DNA from: Ignavibacteriales bacterium
GTDB lineage: Bacteria > Bacteroidota > Ignavibacteria > Ignavibacteriales > Ignavibacteriaceae
NCBI GenBank assembly: GCA_016707285.1
Contig: JADJIA010000007.1
Span: 124,001-188,000 of the forward strand
Reading direction: 5' to 3'
DNA length: 64,000 nucleotides
Shown: positions 7,225 to 16,762 of the stretch, one piece after another
Numbering within the stretch: the stretch's first letter is position 1
Layout of the letters: each line of letters opens with the position of its first letter
The notes under the pieces: generated by a model
Told to the model about the DNA's origin: nothing
Database searches by the model: none
What the model saw: only the letters and a program-made list of their open reading frames with translations
Made by a program: the position numbers and the translations under genes

Positions 7225-9452
7225 CATAATTGCACCTTCAAAGAAAGAGATGGAAGGAACGGGAGCATATCAACCCTTTCACCGGTTTTATCATCGAAAT
7301 AGAAAATATTTTGTCGGTCATACACATTAATTATTGAAAAATCGACAGTACAAGTCATAAAAAAGATAACAAGCGCTTTTGAAATGCCGATATCCATTCT
7401 GTGATATACAGGGAATCTTTCAGAATTTACTGCACCGTAGAGGCTTTTTGGATCATATTGCCCCAGAACCAGCCATTGTGAATAAAAATCATTTATCGAG
7501 AATCGATCCATATATCCACCAAGAGGGGTGTAGGGTCTTCCCGTTGAGAAATTCCAGGTCATGTAGATATTCCATCCATCTCCGGGGTTAAATCCCAGGA
7601 TCGTGCTGAGCGAATGGCGGGTATCGTATCTTGGGGCATATTTACCGCCATCTTTAAATTTAAATGCCCAGCCAAGCGAATAACCTGCTTTAAAGTAGAA
7701 CATATCCGATTGCATCACCAAATCGGCTTCAAAACCGTAGGATTCACCATTTAACTGGATAAGATCGGGGTCTTCAGCTGTGAATTTTCTGTCATTAAAA
7801 TCGGTCAGATTCCTGATATCTTTATAATATCCTTCGAGTTCAAGAACAACACCGGACATCGGAGTGATTTTAAATCCTGCAATGTAATGGTAAGCTTCGG
7901 GGGTTGTGAGATACTCGGGAATCACGATCCATGGTTCAAAGATGGAGAGCAGGTCGTTTTCATCAACAAGAGTGGTGATCTCCTGCGAGTATTTGCCAAA
8001 CGAGGCTTTAAAAGTGAGCCAGTTGTTTAGTCTGTATGTGGTTTTTATTCGCGGTTCAATAAAACCTGCTCTGTTTTGAGTAATGGTAGTCATGATGATT
8101 CTGGCACCGAGATCAAGTCCAAAATCTTCAAAACGGAGAAATTTATATTTTACAAACAGGTTCATCGAAACGCCGTTTCCCTCAATTTTGGTTCGGGAAC
8201 CGCGGAGATTTTCCTGATCGAGGGTGGAGTTAAAAACCATTGTTTGAAGGCCAACACCGAGTTCATCTCTTGAGTCGAAAATATATGTGAAGTTCCATTT
8301 TGAAGTGAAATCGGTTACAGCGTTTTTCCTGTCTTTTGCCTTGCTGAAGTTGGGAGTAACCGCTGCATCAAAAGTTGAGAGGGAAAATGTAAACTCGGAG
8401 AAAATCGGGCTTGCCCACACCTGATACCAGTTTAAGCCAAGAACACGGTTACTAAGTGAATAATCCTCTTTTAGGGGGTCATTGTTTTTAAGATCATCCT
8501 GACTGCCAAAAAGATGGAACACAAATTTTGAATTTTCAATTATTTCGGGATTGCTGTAGTTTATTTTAAAAGTATAATCGTAAAAGTCAAACGGGGCTGT
8601 TTTGTTATTCATAAATTTATTGAGAGTCTCGGTGAAATAACTTTTTCTACCAGTTAGAAGGAAACTTCCACCGGGGATTGGCCCCTCGATTGCAGCTTTG
8701 CCTGAAAGAAGAGACGCGTTAACTGACCCTGCAAAGTGATTTTTATTCCCGTCTTTTGTTATAATATCAAGAACTGAAGATAATCTACCCCCGTGTTCTG
8801 CTGAAAATCCACCTTTGTGAAATTCAAGTGCAGAAGCAATTTCGGGGTCAACAACGGAGAAAATTCCAAGAGCGTGGAAGGGGTTATAAATAGTGGCACC
8901 ATTTAGAAGCACAACATTTTGTTCATTGTCGCTTCCTCTCACGAAGTAGCGAGCGGTAACATCACCTGTGGTACTGACACCTGAGCTGTATTGCAGTGTT
9001 CTGAGAATATCAGCTTCCACACCTTTGGGAAGAAGTTTTATCTCCTGGGCGGTAATTTTTTCAAGACCAAGATCGGTTGCGTTGGCTTCAATTGTTTTTT
9101 CACCAAAAATTGTCAGGGTCTGGGTAGTGTAAGAGGTTGGCGAGAGTTTAATATCAATCTGGGTAATTTTCCCCGCAGGGAGATCAACCTGAACCTCCTT
9201 AGGATTAAACCCCATCATCGAATATATAATTGTTTGTTTCCCTCGGGGGACTGAGGTAATTATATAATAACCTGATGTGTTGGTAGTTGCGCCAATCGAG
9301 GTTCCTTTGATGATCACATTGGCGTAAATCACAGCTTCGCCATTGGTAGAATCGGTTACAAACCCTCTTAGAATCGCCTTGTCGGGATCCGGTGTTGCTT
9401 GTCCAAAAATAAGAATTGAGGAAAGTAGCAGCAATGCGGAGAAATATTTCAA
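7224..9452 (-). CDS. TonB-dependent receptor with carboxypeptidase-like N-terminal domain
   Basis: A 742-residue outer membrane receptor. Order: signal peptide (1-18), CarboxypepD_reg-like domain (about 26-110; RGFVTDSTNGEAVIYANV..), plug domain (about 120-235; YFVRGSDNEQNVVLLNGATI and GGRLSSVLDI), then a 22-strand-type beta-barrel to the C-terminus, which ends in LSLKVQL with alternating hydrophobics. Such receptors import a bound ligand with energy from TonB/ExbBD. The partner is the DUF4249 lipoprotein encoded directly after it. No ligand can be inferred. The upstream gap (9453-9791) should hold the promoter. Confidence 0.88.
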   Translation of the reverse strand: MKYFSALLLLSSILIFGQATPDPDKAILRGFVTDSTNGEAVIYANVIIKGTSIGATTNTSGYYIITSVPRGKQTIIYSMMGFNPKEVQVDLPAGKITQIDIKLSPTSYTTQTLTIFGEKTIEANATDLGLEKITAQEIKLLPKGVEADILRTLQYSSGVSTTGDVTARYFVRGSDNEQNVVLLNGATIYNPFHALGIFSVVDPEIASALEFHKGGFSAEHGGRLSSVLDIITKDGNKNHFAGSVNASLLSGKAAIEGPIPGGSFLLTGRKSYFTETLNKFMNNKTAPFDFYDYTFKINYSNPEIIENSKFVFHLFGSQDDLKNNDPLKEDYSLSNRVLGLNWYQVWASPIFSEFTFSLSTFDAAVTPNFSKAKDRKNAVTDFTSKWNFTYIFDSRDELGVGLQTMVFNSTLDQENLRGSRTKIEGNGVSMNLFVKYKFLRFEDFGLDLGARIIMTTITQNRAGFIEPRIKTTYRLNNWLTFKASFGKYSQEITTLVDENDLLSIFEPWIVIPEYLTTPEAYHYIAGFKITPMSGVVLELEGYYKDIRNLTDFNDRKFTAEDPDLIQLNGESYGFEADLVMQSDMFYFKAGYSLGWAFKFKDGGKYAPRYDTRHSLSTILGFNPGDGWNIYMTWNFSTGRPYTPLGGYMDRFSINDFYSQWLVLGQYDPKSLYGAVNSERFPVYHRMDIGISKALVIFFMTCTVDFSIINVYDRQNIFYFDDKTGERVDMLPFLPSLSLKVQL

Positions 9453-9791
9453 TTCAGAAACTCCAAAAATATGAATCGGATTAAAGCATGAAACGGTAGT
9501 ATCCGGTGGAGAGTTGATGCTTCAGCTAAAATGTAGTATTTGTGACCAATATTAGCGAAAAACGGGAAAATAATTTGTGGAAATAATGGGTACTTTAAGG
9601 GAAAACGGGTTTATATTTGATGGTGAAACGCATTTTCTAAAATTGATATTGAGAATGACTGCCTGAAAAAGCACAATGGGGAGGCCGGGTTTGCAGGTTA
9701 TAATCATGATGACAATTTTTTACGAAACATTTTATTGTTATAAAAGGTTAAATGTTTAAGTTTAACCAATCATTAATTAGAGAGTATTCAA
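9453..9791. promoter_or_regulatory. Divergent intergenic region with a small inverted repeat
   Basis: This 339-bp AT-rich gap lies between the divergent receptor gene and the small membrane protein gene. I see no coding signal or RNA gene. A perfect 7-bp inverted repeat (GGTTAAA, 8-base gap, TTTAACC; 9746-9767) lies 24 bases before the plus-strand start and is a candidate regulatory site. Confidence 0.35.
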
Positions 9792-10235
9792 ATGTTAATT
9801 ACACTTTTAATCTTCAACTTTCTTGTTGCGCTTCTCACTTGTGGAATTATCGCATACTTCTTCAAAAAACCGCTTGATACAATTTTTCAGAGATTAGTAA
9901 AAGAGGATATATACATTGCGTGGAGCAGATATATTCTGTTTGCAATTTTTGTTGTGGGAATTTCGGGTGGCGTAAGGATCTGGGAACTTGAAAAATATCT
10001 GAACACAAATGAAAAAACCGGGGCGTATATTTACACTCTCACAGCTGAAAGGTGGGCAATAGAAATATACCGTGCCATCATGGGAACGCTTGAAGCCACT
10101 GCCTGGATGCTGCTCTTTGTATTCCTTTTCGCTTTAATTGCCTATGTGGTTATTCGCCTGACCGAAGCCGCCCAGGAGAATAAAGAAAAACAGTTTAGAG
10201 CCTTCATGGATGACAAAAAAGGCAATAAGGGATAA
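9792..10235 (+). CDS. Small three-helix membrane protein of unknown function
   Basis: A 147-residue protein with three hydrophobic segments (about residues 2-24, 46-64 and 98-122) and a charged tail rich in Lys/Glu/Asp. I do not recognise the family. The start ATG follows an AT-rich leader with AGAG 7 bases upstream. It converges on the amylase gene; the gap between them is filled by the poly-G tract at 10246-10310. Confidence 0.6.
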   Translation: MLITLLIFNFLVALLTCGIIAYFFKKPLDTIFQRLVKEDIYIAWSRYILFAIFVVGISGGVRIWELEKYLNTNEKTGAYIYTLTAERWAIEIYRAIMGTLEATAWMLLFVFLFALIAYVVIRLTEAAQENKEKQFRAFMDDKKGNKG

Positions 10236-10245
10236 GGTTAACCTT

Positions 10246-10310
10246 GGGGGGGGTTTTTTCCCCGGGGGGGGGGGGGGGGGGGGGGGCGGGGGGGGGCTCG
10301 GGGGGGGGGG
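10246..10310. repeat. Poly-G tract
   Basis: Successive G runs of 8, 23, 9 and 11 bases, broken only by TTTTTTCCCC, C and CTC. It lies between the converging stops at 10235 and 10337. Nothing else in this ~40% GC window is similar. It may be a real G-quadruplex-forming tract or a low-quality assembly region. Confidence 0.8.
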
Positions 10311-10336
10311 AGGAAAAAAGAATTTCTTGCGCGGGA

Positions 10337-12262
10337 CTATTTCAAATAAATGGCTTTAATAACCTTTGATTGGGAGCCGGCTGTAACCTTTATCAGGTAA
10401 ACTCCTGCGGGAAGGTCTTTTGGTTCAAACTTTATTGAATGTAAACCCGGTTCCTTTGTTTCCGATAAAAGATTAATTGCCGTAACGCCGGTAATGTCGT
10501 ACACTGTGATATCCACAGCAGAACGGTTGCCTAATGACCATGTAATTTCTGTTGAGGAATTGCCCGTAAGGGTTCCATCGGAAAATGGATTGGGATAATT
10601 TTGGTAAAGTGTAAAAGTACCCGGGATATCGGATTCTTCTTGAATTCCCGTTGGATTGGGTAGCAATTTTAATATTCTGGATTCTTTTCCTGCCAGTTCA
10701 CCGGGGACAACAAAATTGCTAAATCCTCCCTGATAGTTTACAGGAACCTGTCCAAGAGCCTCCCCCGTTTCGGCATCATAAACATAAAAGTTACCCATAT
10801 CAAGATTTGATTGATTTAATGAGACATTATAGTTTGATACGGGGAAATCGCTGAAATTATGGATCACATAAATTGCTTCATTATCGAGATCCCTGCCAAA
10901 CGAATAAACATACTGATTTGAAGATGTTCCTGCCCTGTAGCCACCCCTTCTTAAAGCCAGCTCTTTATTCCTTAAATGTATCAAATTTCGGTATCTGCTT
11001 AAAAGAGAAGTGGGACTTGCCGACATTGTCTGAATATTATTAGAAGTGTATGGTGTTCCAAGTGCATACCAAGGTGTACCTGTTGTAAAACCGCCATTAA
11101 CACCATTTGTCCAGGGGAGAGGCCTTCTTTTGTTTTGATCCTGTCCATAGCCATTCATCCCAATTTCTTCTCCATAATAGATGAAAGGCACACCCGGAAG
11201 TGTCAGGTACACCGATGCTGCAAGTTTCATCCACTTTTCGTTCTGATTCAGGATTCCAAACACTCTGTCCTGATCGTGATTACTCAAAAAAGTGGCATAT
11301 TGAAGAGGTTGATATGCCGAAGCGACGGAGGAGACTTTACTTGCAAGCCCACCCGGAGCAGAATTTTTAACGGCATTAATTATAGCCGTGGCAAGATCAA
11401 ACTCAAAACAGGCGTCCAATCTTGTACCGTTTGAATAGGGGACAATCTGGGCAGTTGATGACCATACTTCTCCTACTACAAAAGCATCGGGTTTTACTCC
11501 TTTGTAAAAAGTTCTGAATTCCTGAAGAAATGAGAAAGTTGCGGGAACATGTTCCATAACCTGACCATCTTCAAAAAGATGTTTAATTGCGTCGAGTCTA
11601 AAACCATCAATACCGAGAGTGTCGAGCCAGTATTGGGCAATATCAAACATATCGTGCTTAACAGGCAGATGATTATAGTCAATATCGGGCATACCGCTTG
11701 AAAACATCCCAAAATAATAGTTGCTGTTGAAGGGGTGCCACACTGTTTGTCCCCAGGTTCCACCATAACCCGGATTGGTATTCCGCCAGATATAATAATT
11801 TCTGTAGGGGGAAGCAGGGTCGGTAGAAGCTGCAAACCAGGGGTGTTGTCGTGAGGAGTGATTCATAACAAAATCGATAATCACTTTAATGCCCCTTTGG
11901 TGGGCGAGTTGCAAAAACTCTTTAAAATCATTCATTGTTCCGTAATCCGACTCGATCCCTTTGTAGTCGGTTACATCATAGCCGTGATAACTGGGGGATG
12001 GATTTATCGGCATCAACCAGATACCTGTTATTCCAAGATCGGTGGTTGTGTTGGGATTTCCGTCGTTTAGATAATCCATTTTTTGGATTATCCCCCTGAA
12101 ATCACCCTTACCGTCGCCGTTTGAATCGTAAAAACTTCTGACAAATATTTCATAAAAAACTGCATCATTCCACCAGTTGCCTGTGCCTTGAGAATAGGCT
12201 GCGGAGGAAGAAAACAGGATCATAAAGAGGGTAATAAATTTTGACAGTTTTTGAAGTTTCAT
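10337..12262 (-). CDS. Secreted GH13 alpha-amylase with T9SS sorting domain
   Basis: A 641-residue protein. Signal peptide (1-24), then a GH13 catalytic barrel: DAVFYEIFVRSF near the start, IDFVMNHSS (conserved region I), GFRLDAIKH with nucleophile Asp at about 222, GEVW with acid/base Glu at about 266, and FLSNHDQDR with the third Asp at about 329. A beta-sandwich amylase C domain follows (about 460-550). The last ~80 residues are a type IX sorting domain with NYPNPF. It should cleave alpha-1,4-glucans outside the cell. No starch-binding SusC/D pair is adjacent; the closest receptor is the TonB pair at 6.3-9.5 kb. Confidence 0.9.
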   Translation of the reverse strand: MKLQKLSKFITLFMILFSSSAAYSQGTGNWWNDAVFYEIFVRSFYDSNGDGKGDFRGIIQKMDYLNDGNPNTTTDLGITGIWLMPINPSPSYHGYDVTDYKGIESDYGTMNDFKEFLQLAHQRGIKVIIDFVMNHSSRQHPWFAASTDPASPYRNYYIWRNTNPGYGGTWGQTVWHPFNSNYYFGMFSSGMPDIDYNHLPVKHDMFDIAQYWLDTLGIDGFRLDAIKHLFEDGQVMEHVPATFSFLQEFRTFYKGVKPDAFVVGEVWSSTAQIVPYSNGTRLDACFEFDLATAIINAVKNSAPGGLASKVSSVASAYQPLQYATFLSNHDQDRVFGILNQNEKWMKLAASVYLTLPGVPFIYYGEEIGMNGYGQDQNKRRPLPWTNGVNGGFTTGTPWYALGTPYTSNNIQTMSASPTSLLSRYRNLIHLRNKELALRRGGYRAGTSSNQYVYSFGRDLDNEAIYVIHNFSDFPVSNYNVSLNQSNLDMGNFYVYDAETGEALGQVPVNYQGGFSNFVVPGELAGKESRILKLLPNPTGIQEESDIPGTFTLYQNYPNPFSDGTLTGNSSTEITWSLGNRSAVDITVYDITGVTAINLLSETKEPGLHSIKFEPKDLPAGVYLIKVTAGSQSKVIKAIYLK

Positions 12263-12365
12263 ATCAATTTCAACATTATAAAAAAAGTAACCACATAGAT
12301 AATGAATTTTGGAGCCAAATGAAAGTCAAAATGCTTAATTTTGAAATTTAACATCTCAAGTTTAT

Positions 12366-13271
12366 ATGAAACGACTCCTCCGTACGGACAGTAAAATTTT
12401 CCCATTTCTTTCTCTTGGTATCCTCGCATTAATCTGGGGTAGTTCCTTTATCCTGATAAAGAGGGGGCTGGAGGCATATTCACCCGTTCAGTTGGGAGCT
12501 CTCAGAGTTGTCATTTCAGGTCTTGTTCTTCTTCCATTTGCGATTAAGAGTCATAAACAATATCTCAAACAATATTGGAAAAAATTTCTCTTTTTTGCAA
12601 CTATTTCCAATCTTTTACCTGCTATTCTTTTTGCAAAAGCCGAGATGGAGCTTTCCAGTTCGTTAACGGGAATTCTAAACAGCACAACTCCAATCTTTAC
12701 ATTCCTGATTGGAATATTTATTTACAAAGCCAAATTCCGATTTAACCAGGCACTTGGCTTGACACTTGGAATTGCAGGGTCTGTGGTTTTGATTCTTTTT
12801 AGTGGTGGTGACCTTGGAGATGTTAACTTTTACGCATTTTTTGTTGTGCTTGCAACCCTGTTTTATGGTATTAGCAGTAATTTCCTGAAGAAAAATTTCT
12901 CGTCCATTAATCCCATAGCTTTAACCTCTCTTGCATTTATGACGGTAATGCCGGTTGCGTTTGTTATTCTGATCTTTTCCGGTTTTTTCTCAACGGCATT
13001 TACACATCCAAATGCACTTCCGTCCTTTTTTTATATATTGATTTTGGCAGTGGTTGGTACGGCGATGGCTTTGATGTTATTTAATAAAGTGATTCAGGAG
13101 ACTTCTCCCGTTTTTGCTTCAACCACAACATATCTTATTCCGATTGTTGCGGTTATTTGGGGAGTGCTTGATGGCGAAACTATCAGCGTTTGGCACATTG
13201 CCGGCATGGCTTTGATCATTTCGGGCATCTGGTTTATTAATAAAGTGGCGGTTTCGAAGGCTGAGGGATAG
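12366..13271 (+). CDS. EamA/DMT-family transporter
   Basis: A 301-residue protein with ten hydrophobic helices in two repeated EamA halves. The first half begins LALIWGSSFILIKRGLE and the second begins in the FFVVLATLFYGISSNF region. Members export metabolites or amino acids, but the substrate cannot be told from sequence. The gene is divergent from the amylase gene and is followed by a block of intergenic repeats. Confidence 0.85.
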   Translation: MKRLLRTDSKIFPFLSLGILALIWGSSFILIKRGLEAYSPVQLGALRVVISGLVLLPFAIKSHKQYLKQYWKKFLFFATISNLLPAILFAKAEMELSSSLTGILNSTTPIFTFLIGIFIYKAKFRFNQALGLTLGIAGSVVLILFSGGDLGDVNFYAFFVVLATLFYGISSNFLKKNFSSINPIALTSLAFMTVMPVAFVILIFSGFFSTAFTHPNALPSFFYILILAVVGTAMALMLFNKVIQETSPVFASTTTYLIPIVAVIWGVLDGETISVWHIAGMALIISGIWFINKVAVSKAEG

Positions 13272-13409
13272 TTACACAGATTCCACGGATTTTCACAGAT
13301 TTTCACGGATGGAGGAGGGGAGGGGACGCAGATACACGCAGATTAAACGGATTTTCGCAGATGGAATTTATAATTGCCTCCTTTGCGTTCTTCGCGATCT
13401 TTGCGGTTT
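13272..13409. repeat. Intergenic word-repeat block, left arm of an inverted pair
   Basis: Overlapping copies of CACAGATT/CACGGATTTTC and ACGCAGAT words (13274-13362) are followed by the 29-base segment 13381-13409, made of TTTGCG/TTCGCG words. That segment is the reverse complement of 14069-14097 with about two mismatches, so the orphan gene at 13508-14059 lies between inverted arms. No coding sense is visible. Confidence 0.75.
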
Positions 13410-13507
13410 AACTTGGCTACTTGACATTGGTTGCGGAATTTGTTATGTTTGCATGTAACGGGTTGTGAGTATTTAACTCATGACCAAATAAAACATGGAG
13501 AAAAATC

Positions 13508-14059
13508 ATGACAAAGATCAGATTAATTCCGTTAATATTTATACTTATTTTTCCGTCCTCACTTACTGCGCAGGAATCGATAATAATCTCACTGAATAAA
13601 ATCGATTCAGTTGAATATTATTTTATCCTTGAAAAAAATGTAAACCATTCAGAATTGTGGGCGAGATCCCAGGCTTTTGTTAAATCGGATAAAGATATCA
13701 AACTTGCAACGATTGAAACAAAACTCACCAAAGAAGCTTCAAAGTTGATAATAAGACAACATCATCATGAAAGAAACGAGTTGGTCGATGCCGGAAGGGC
13801 ACAACCGCTTGGCAGTGGTGTTGCGGCTGTGATTGGTTCAGATAAGGAACTTCTACCTGTTTGTCTTGTCTTCATAACCCCAAATATCAACATGAGATTT
13901 GTTAAAGTTATAAACGAAGATGCGGTTATTATCGCGGATAATTTTAAGAAGTTTGATTATGGTGATCCGAAAGATGTTCAGATGAAAGGGTTGATACCTT
14001 TTGAACTTGTTGAGGTGGCGTTTTTTGAAGCTGTTAAAGATTTTAGTGTAGCGAATTGA
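13508..14059 (+). CDS. Orphan exported protein of unknown function
   Basis: A 183-residue protein with a clear signal peptide (residues 1-21, ending SLTAQ) and an otherwise soluble sequence. A His-rich patch, IIRQHHHERNE, sits near residues 77-87. GGAG lies 8 bases before the start. I recognise no family. Inverted copies of a short GC-word repeat flank the gene (13381-13409 and 14069-14097), which may mean it arrived or moved as a unit. Export to the periplasm or beyond is inferred from the signal peptide only. Confidence 0.6.
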   Translation: MTKIRLIPLIFILIFPSSLTAQESIIISLNKIDSVEYYFILEKNVNHSELWARSQAFVKSDKDIKLATIETKLTKEASKLIIRQHHHERNELVDAGRAQPLGSGVAAVIGSDKELLPVCLVFITPNINMRFVKVINEDAVIIADNFKKFDYGDPKDVQMKGLIPFELVEVAFFEAVKDFSVAN

Positions 14060-14068
14060 TTTAAAGGA

Positions 14069-14142
14069 AAACCGCAAAGGTCGCGAAGGACGCAAAGAAA
14101 ATATTTCTATATCCTTCGCGAACTCTGCGTTCTCTGCGGTTA
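14069..14142. repeat. Intergenic repeat, right arm, able to fold on itself
   Basis: The segment 14069-14097 (ACCGCAAAGG.., CGCGAAGG words) is inverted relative to 13381-13409. Within this copy TCGCGAAGGA (14081-14090) pairs perfectly with TCCTTCGCGA (14112-14121), and the outer AACCGCA pairs with TGCGGTT, so a hairpin can form between the two converging genes. Confidence 0.75.
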
Positions 14143-14153
14143 AATTTTAAATC

Positions 14154-16637
14154 CTATTTCAGGAGCATCATTTTACGGGTGGCAGAGAAACTCTGACCCG
14201 AGTTTGATTGTGCTGTAATTGTATAAAGATAGAGTCCACTGTTAAGTTTTCCCGCATCAAAATTCAATTTATGATAACCCAAAGCAAGATTTCCGTTCAA
14301 TAATTCGGTTATCTTATTTCCGAGTACATCGTAAACAACAATCTTTACAGATGAAGCCTCTGGAAGGCTAAAGCTGATTGAGGTTGTAGGATTAAACGGA
14401 TTTGGATAATTCTGGTCGAGACTGAATGCAACAGGATTGACTAAATCAACTTCAACTTCATTTGAGAATGAGGAAGAACCATCATAGTCAACCTGTTTTA
14501 GTCTGTAAGAGTAGTTGCCTGATTGAGTTAGTTTTTCAGTGAAAACATATTCGGAGTAACGGGTTGTTGTCCCTTTTCCTTCAACATAACCGGTCGTTAC
14601 AAATTCATTTCCATCAAAACTTCTCTCAACAAAAAATCCTTTGTTGTTGGTTTCAGTTGCGGTTGTCCACTCAAGTTTTACTGTCCCATTATTTGAAATC
14701 GCAGAAAATGAAGCGAGTTCCACGGGTACAGCCTGAGTTACAGTGAAGTTGGCGTCAGAAACATCATAAAAGATGTTATCGGCTGCTTCAATGTAGAGTC
14801 TTGCTGTTGTTGTCTGAACATCAGGCATCGTGACTGTTGCGGCACCGGTATTTGGGAGTGAATTAGCTACTGTCACAAATGTGTTTCCACCATCTGTAGT
14901 AAGTTTTACATTCACTGTTTGGCAATTAACAGGGGCAACATTGGTATTTGCAACATCCCAGGTGATATTCACTGATGAGAGGGCAGGGATCGAAACACTG
15001 GTATTGGGGTAAGTCACTTTAAAAGGTGAACTTCCTGCAACAGCGAAAGTTATTTCACTGAAAACATAGTTACCTGCACCGGGGTTATTATCTCTGACAA
15101 CCAATCTGAATTTCAGATTTCTTGCATAAGATGGGAGGATCTCTCCAAGCACCTGTGTTCCGGCAAATACATTAGCTCTTTTTGGGAACCAACGGGTTCC
15201 TGAAGTTTCAGGATCAAAACTTCTAAATATTGGTGCATTACCTGATGGTGTGTTTGGATGTCCTGAGGGACCCAGGTCATACTCTTCCCAGCAGTAGGTG
15301 ATTGAAGTATTATCAACATCAGTAGCAGCACCGGTGAGTTTAAATGGGGTGTTTATCGGGATTGTAAATCCACCAGTCGGGAAAGTAGTGATTACAGGTT
15401 TTTCGTTTCCGTTTGATACAGAAACTGCACAATTATTACCACTTCCGGCTATAAAATTGGAGATTTCAACCATACTTCCTATATGGAAATAATCGTCTGA
15501 GTTGTTTTGCAGGTTTGGTGAGCAAATACCAGCGTAACCCATAATTGTGGCTGCACTTCCGGGCTCAAAAGCTGTCGAGCTGTTTCTCTGGCAGTTATTG
15601 TTCTGAGTATGGTTTGCGCCATACTGATGTCCCATTTCATGAGCGACATAATCGATATCAAAAGGATCGCCAACGGGAGCAGGTCCGCCTGTAACACCAC
15701 CGGCTTTGCTTGAGCCACAGACACTTCCAAGATAAGCGACACCACCACCACCGGTACTGAATACATGACCAATATCGTAATTCGCACTACCTATCACGGT
15801 ATTACAATTGTTAATGTTTTGTCCCAACATTGTGGAACCGTTGTTGTTGGTATAAGGATCGGTGGAGGCATTGGTGTAAACAATAAGATTATTATTTGCA
15901 ACTAAAAGCATTCTAATGCTAAAATCGCGTTCATAAACCTGGTTTACTCTGTTTACCGAGGTAACAATAGCTGCCATCGCAAGGGCAACAGTTCCACCGT
16001 GAAAAGTTGTGTATTCACCGGTTGCAGCGCAAGCGAGGCGGTAAGTTCTCAATGTACCTGCAGCGAGTCTGGATTCAGCGGAAACACCGGGTGTTTGTTC
16101 GTCAACGAGACAGATACCTTTTTCGAGTTTTTCGGCACTGGGTTTAAAATCTTTCTTAAAATAAGAAAGGTGGATTACACTGTTTCCTTTTGCATAAGGA
16201 TCGATAAATACTGTTCCCTCGGAAGTGAAAATCTGACCATGGAAACCATGAGGAGTAAGATCCAATCGAGCCGAATATGAATTGTTATCGATTGATTTAG
16301 CCAAATAAGTCCTTATTTCGGGGAATTTAGCTGCAAGTTCGGGTTCCATCACAGGTGAGTAATAAATCTCAAATTTGGAGGTTTTTCCATTTGGAAGGGG
16401 TAACTCAAGAGTTGGAACCTTCCCGCTTGTGTAACTGAATTCTGCGGGTGCGGTGCTTAAAAACTCAGTGAGAAGTTGTTTGTCAAGCTCAATTAATCTG
16501 TATGTATCCACGGTTATTTGTTTCTCCAAACCGACGGGGAGATTGTTGCGTGCCATGTCTTTCCAGGGATTAAGACTCAAATTCTGAGTCATACCAAGGG
16601 AAGCCATAAAAAGGAGCAGGAAGAAGATTTTCTTCAT
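14154..16637 (-). CDS. Secreted reprolysin-like (M12B-type) metallopeptidase with T9SS sorting domain
   Basis: An 827-residue protein. Signal peptide (1-18), N-terminal propeptide-like region (about 20-190), then a zinc peptidase domain with HEMGHQYGANH (HExxHxxxxxH) at about residues 332-342 and a following Met (ATIMGYAG) suitable as the metzincin Met-turn. One or two beta-sandwich or Ig-like modules follow (about 410-720). The C-terminal ~85 residues form a type IX sorting domain with NYPNPF and a final KMMLLK. It should be an extracellular protease. A second T9SS peptidase (M23) is encoded just upstream on the same strand, 125 bp away. Confidence 0.9.
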   Translation of the reverse strand: MKKIFFLLLFMASLGMTQNLSLNPWKDMARNNLPVGLEKQITVDTYRLIELDKQLLTEFLSTAPAEFSYTSGKVPTLELPLPNGKTSKFEIYYSPVMEPELAAKFPEIRTYLAKSIDNNSYSARLDLTPHGFHGQIFTSEGTVFIDPYAKGNSVIHLSYFKKDFKPSAEKLEKGICLVDEQTPGVSAESRLAAGTLRTYRLACAATGEYTTFHGGTVALAMAAIVTSVNRVNQVYERDFSIRMLLVANNNLIVYTNASTDPYTNNNGSTMLGQNINNCNTVIGSANYDIGHVFSTGGGGVAYLGSVCGSSKAGGVTGGPAPVGDPFDIDYVAHEMGHQYGANHTQNNNCQRNSSTAFEPGSAATIMGYAGICSPNLQNNSDDYFHIGSMVEISNFIAGSGNNCAVSVSNGNEKPVITTFPTGGFTIPINTPFKLTGAATDVDNTSITYCWEEYDLGPSGHPNTPSGNAPIFRSFDPETSGTRWFPKRANVFAGTQVLGEILPSYARNLKFRLVVRDNNPGAGNYVFSEITFAVAGSSPFKVTYPNTSVSIPALSSVNITWDVANTNVAPVNCQTVNVKLTTDGGNTFVTVANSLPNTGAATVTMPDVQTTTARLYIEAADNIFYDVSDANFTVTQAVPVELASFSAISNNGTVKLEWTTATETNNKGFFVERSFDGNEFVTTGYVEGKGTTTRYSEYVFTEKLTQSGNYSYRLKQVDYDGSSSFSNEVEVDLVNPVAFSLDQNYPNPFNPTTSISFSLPEASSVKIVVYDVLGNKITELLNGNLALGYHKLNFDAGKLNSGLYLYTITAQSNSGQSFSATRKMMLLK

Positions 16638-16762
16638 TGTTGACCTGTGTTTGTGGTTATTAAAAAGTTGGACTTACAATTTCGGAATAATGGCTGTGAT
16701 TAACAAACAAATAATTGGTGACAATGGAGTTTTTGATAAAATAAATTTAAGCCATCATTCGA

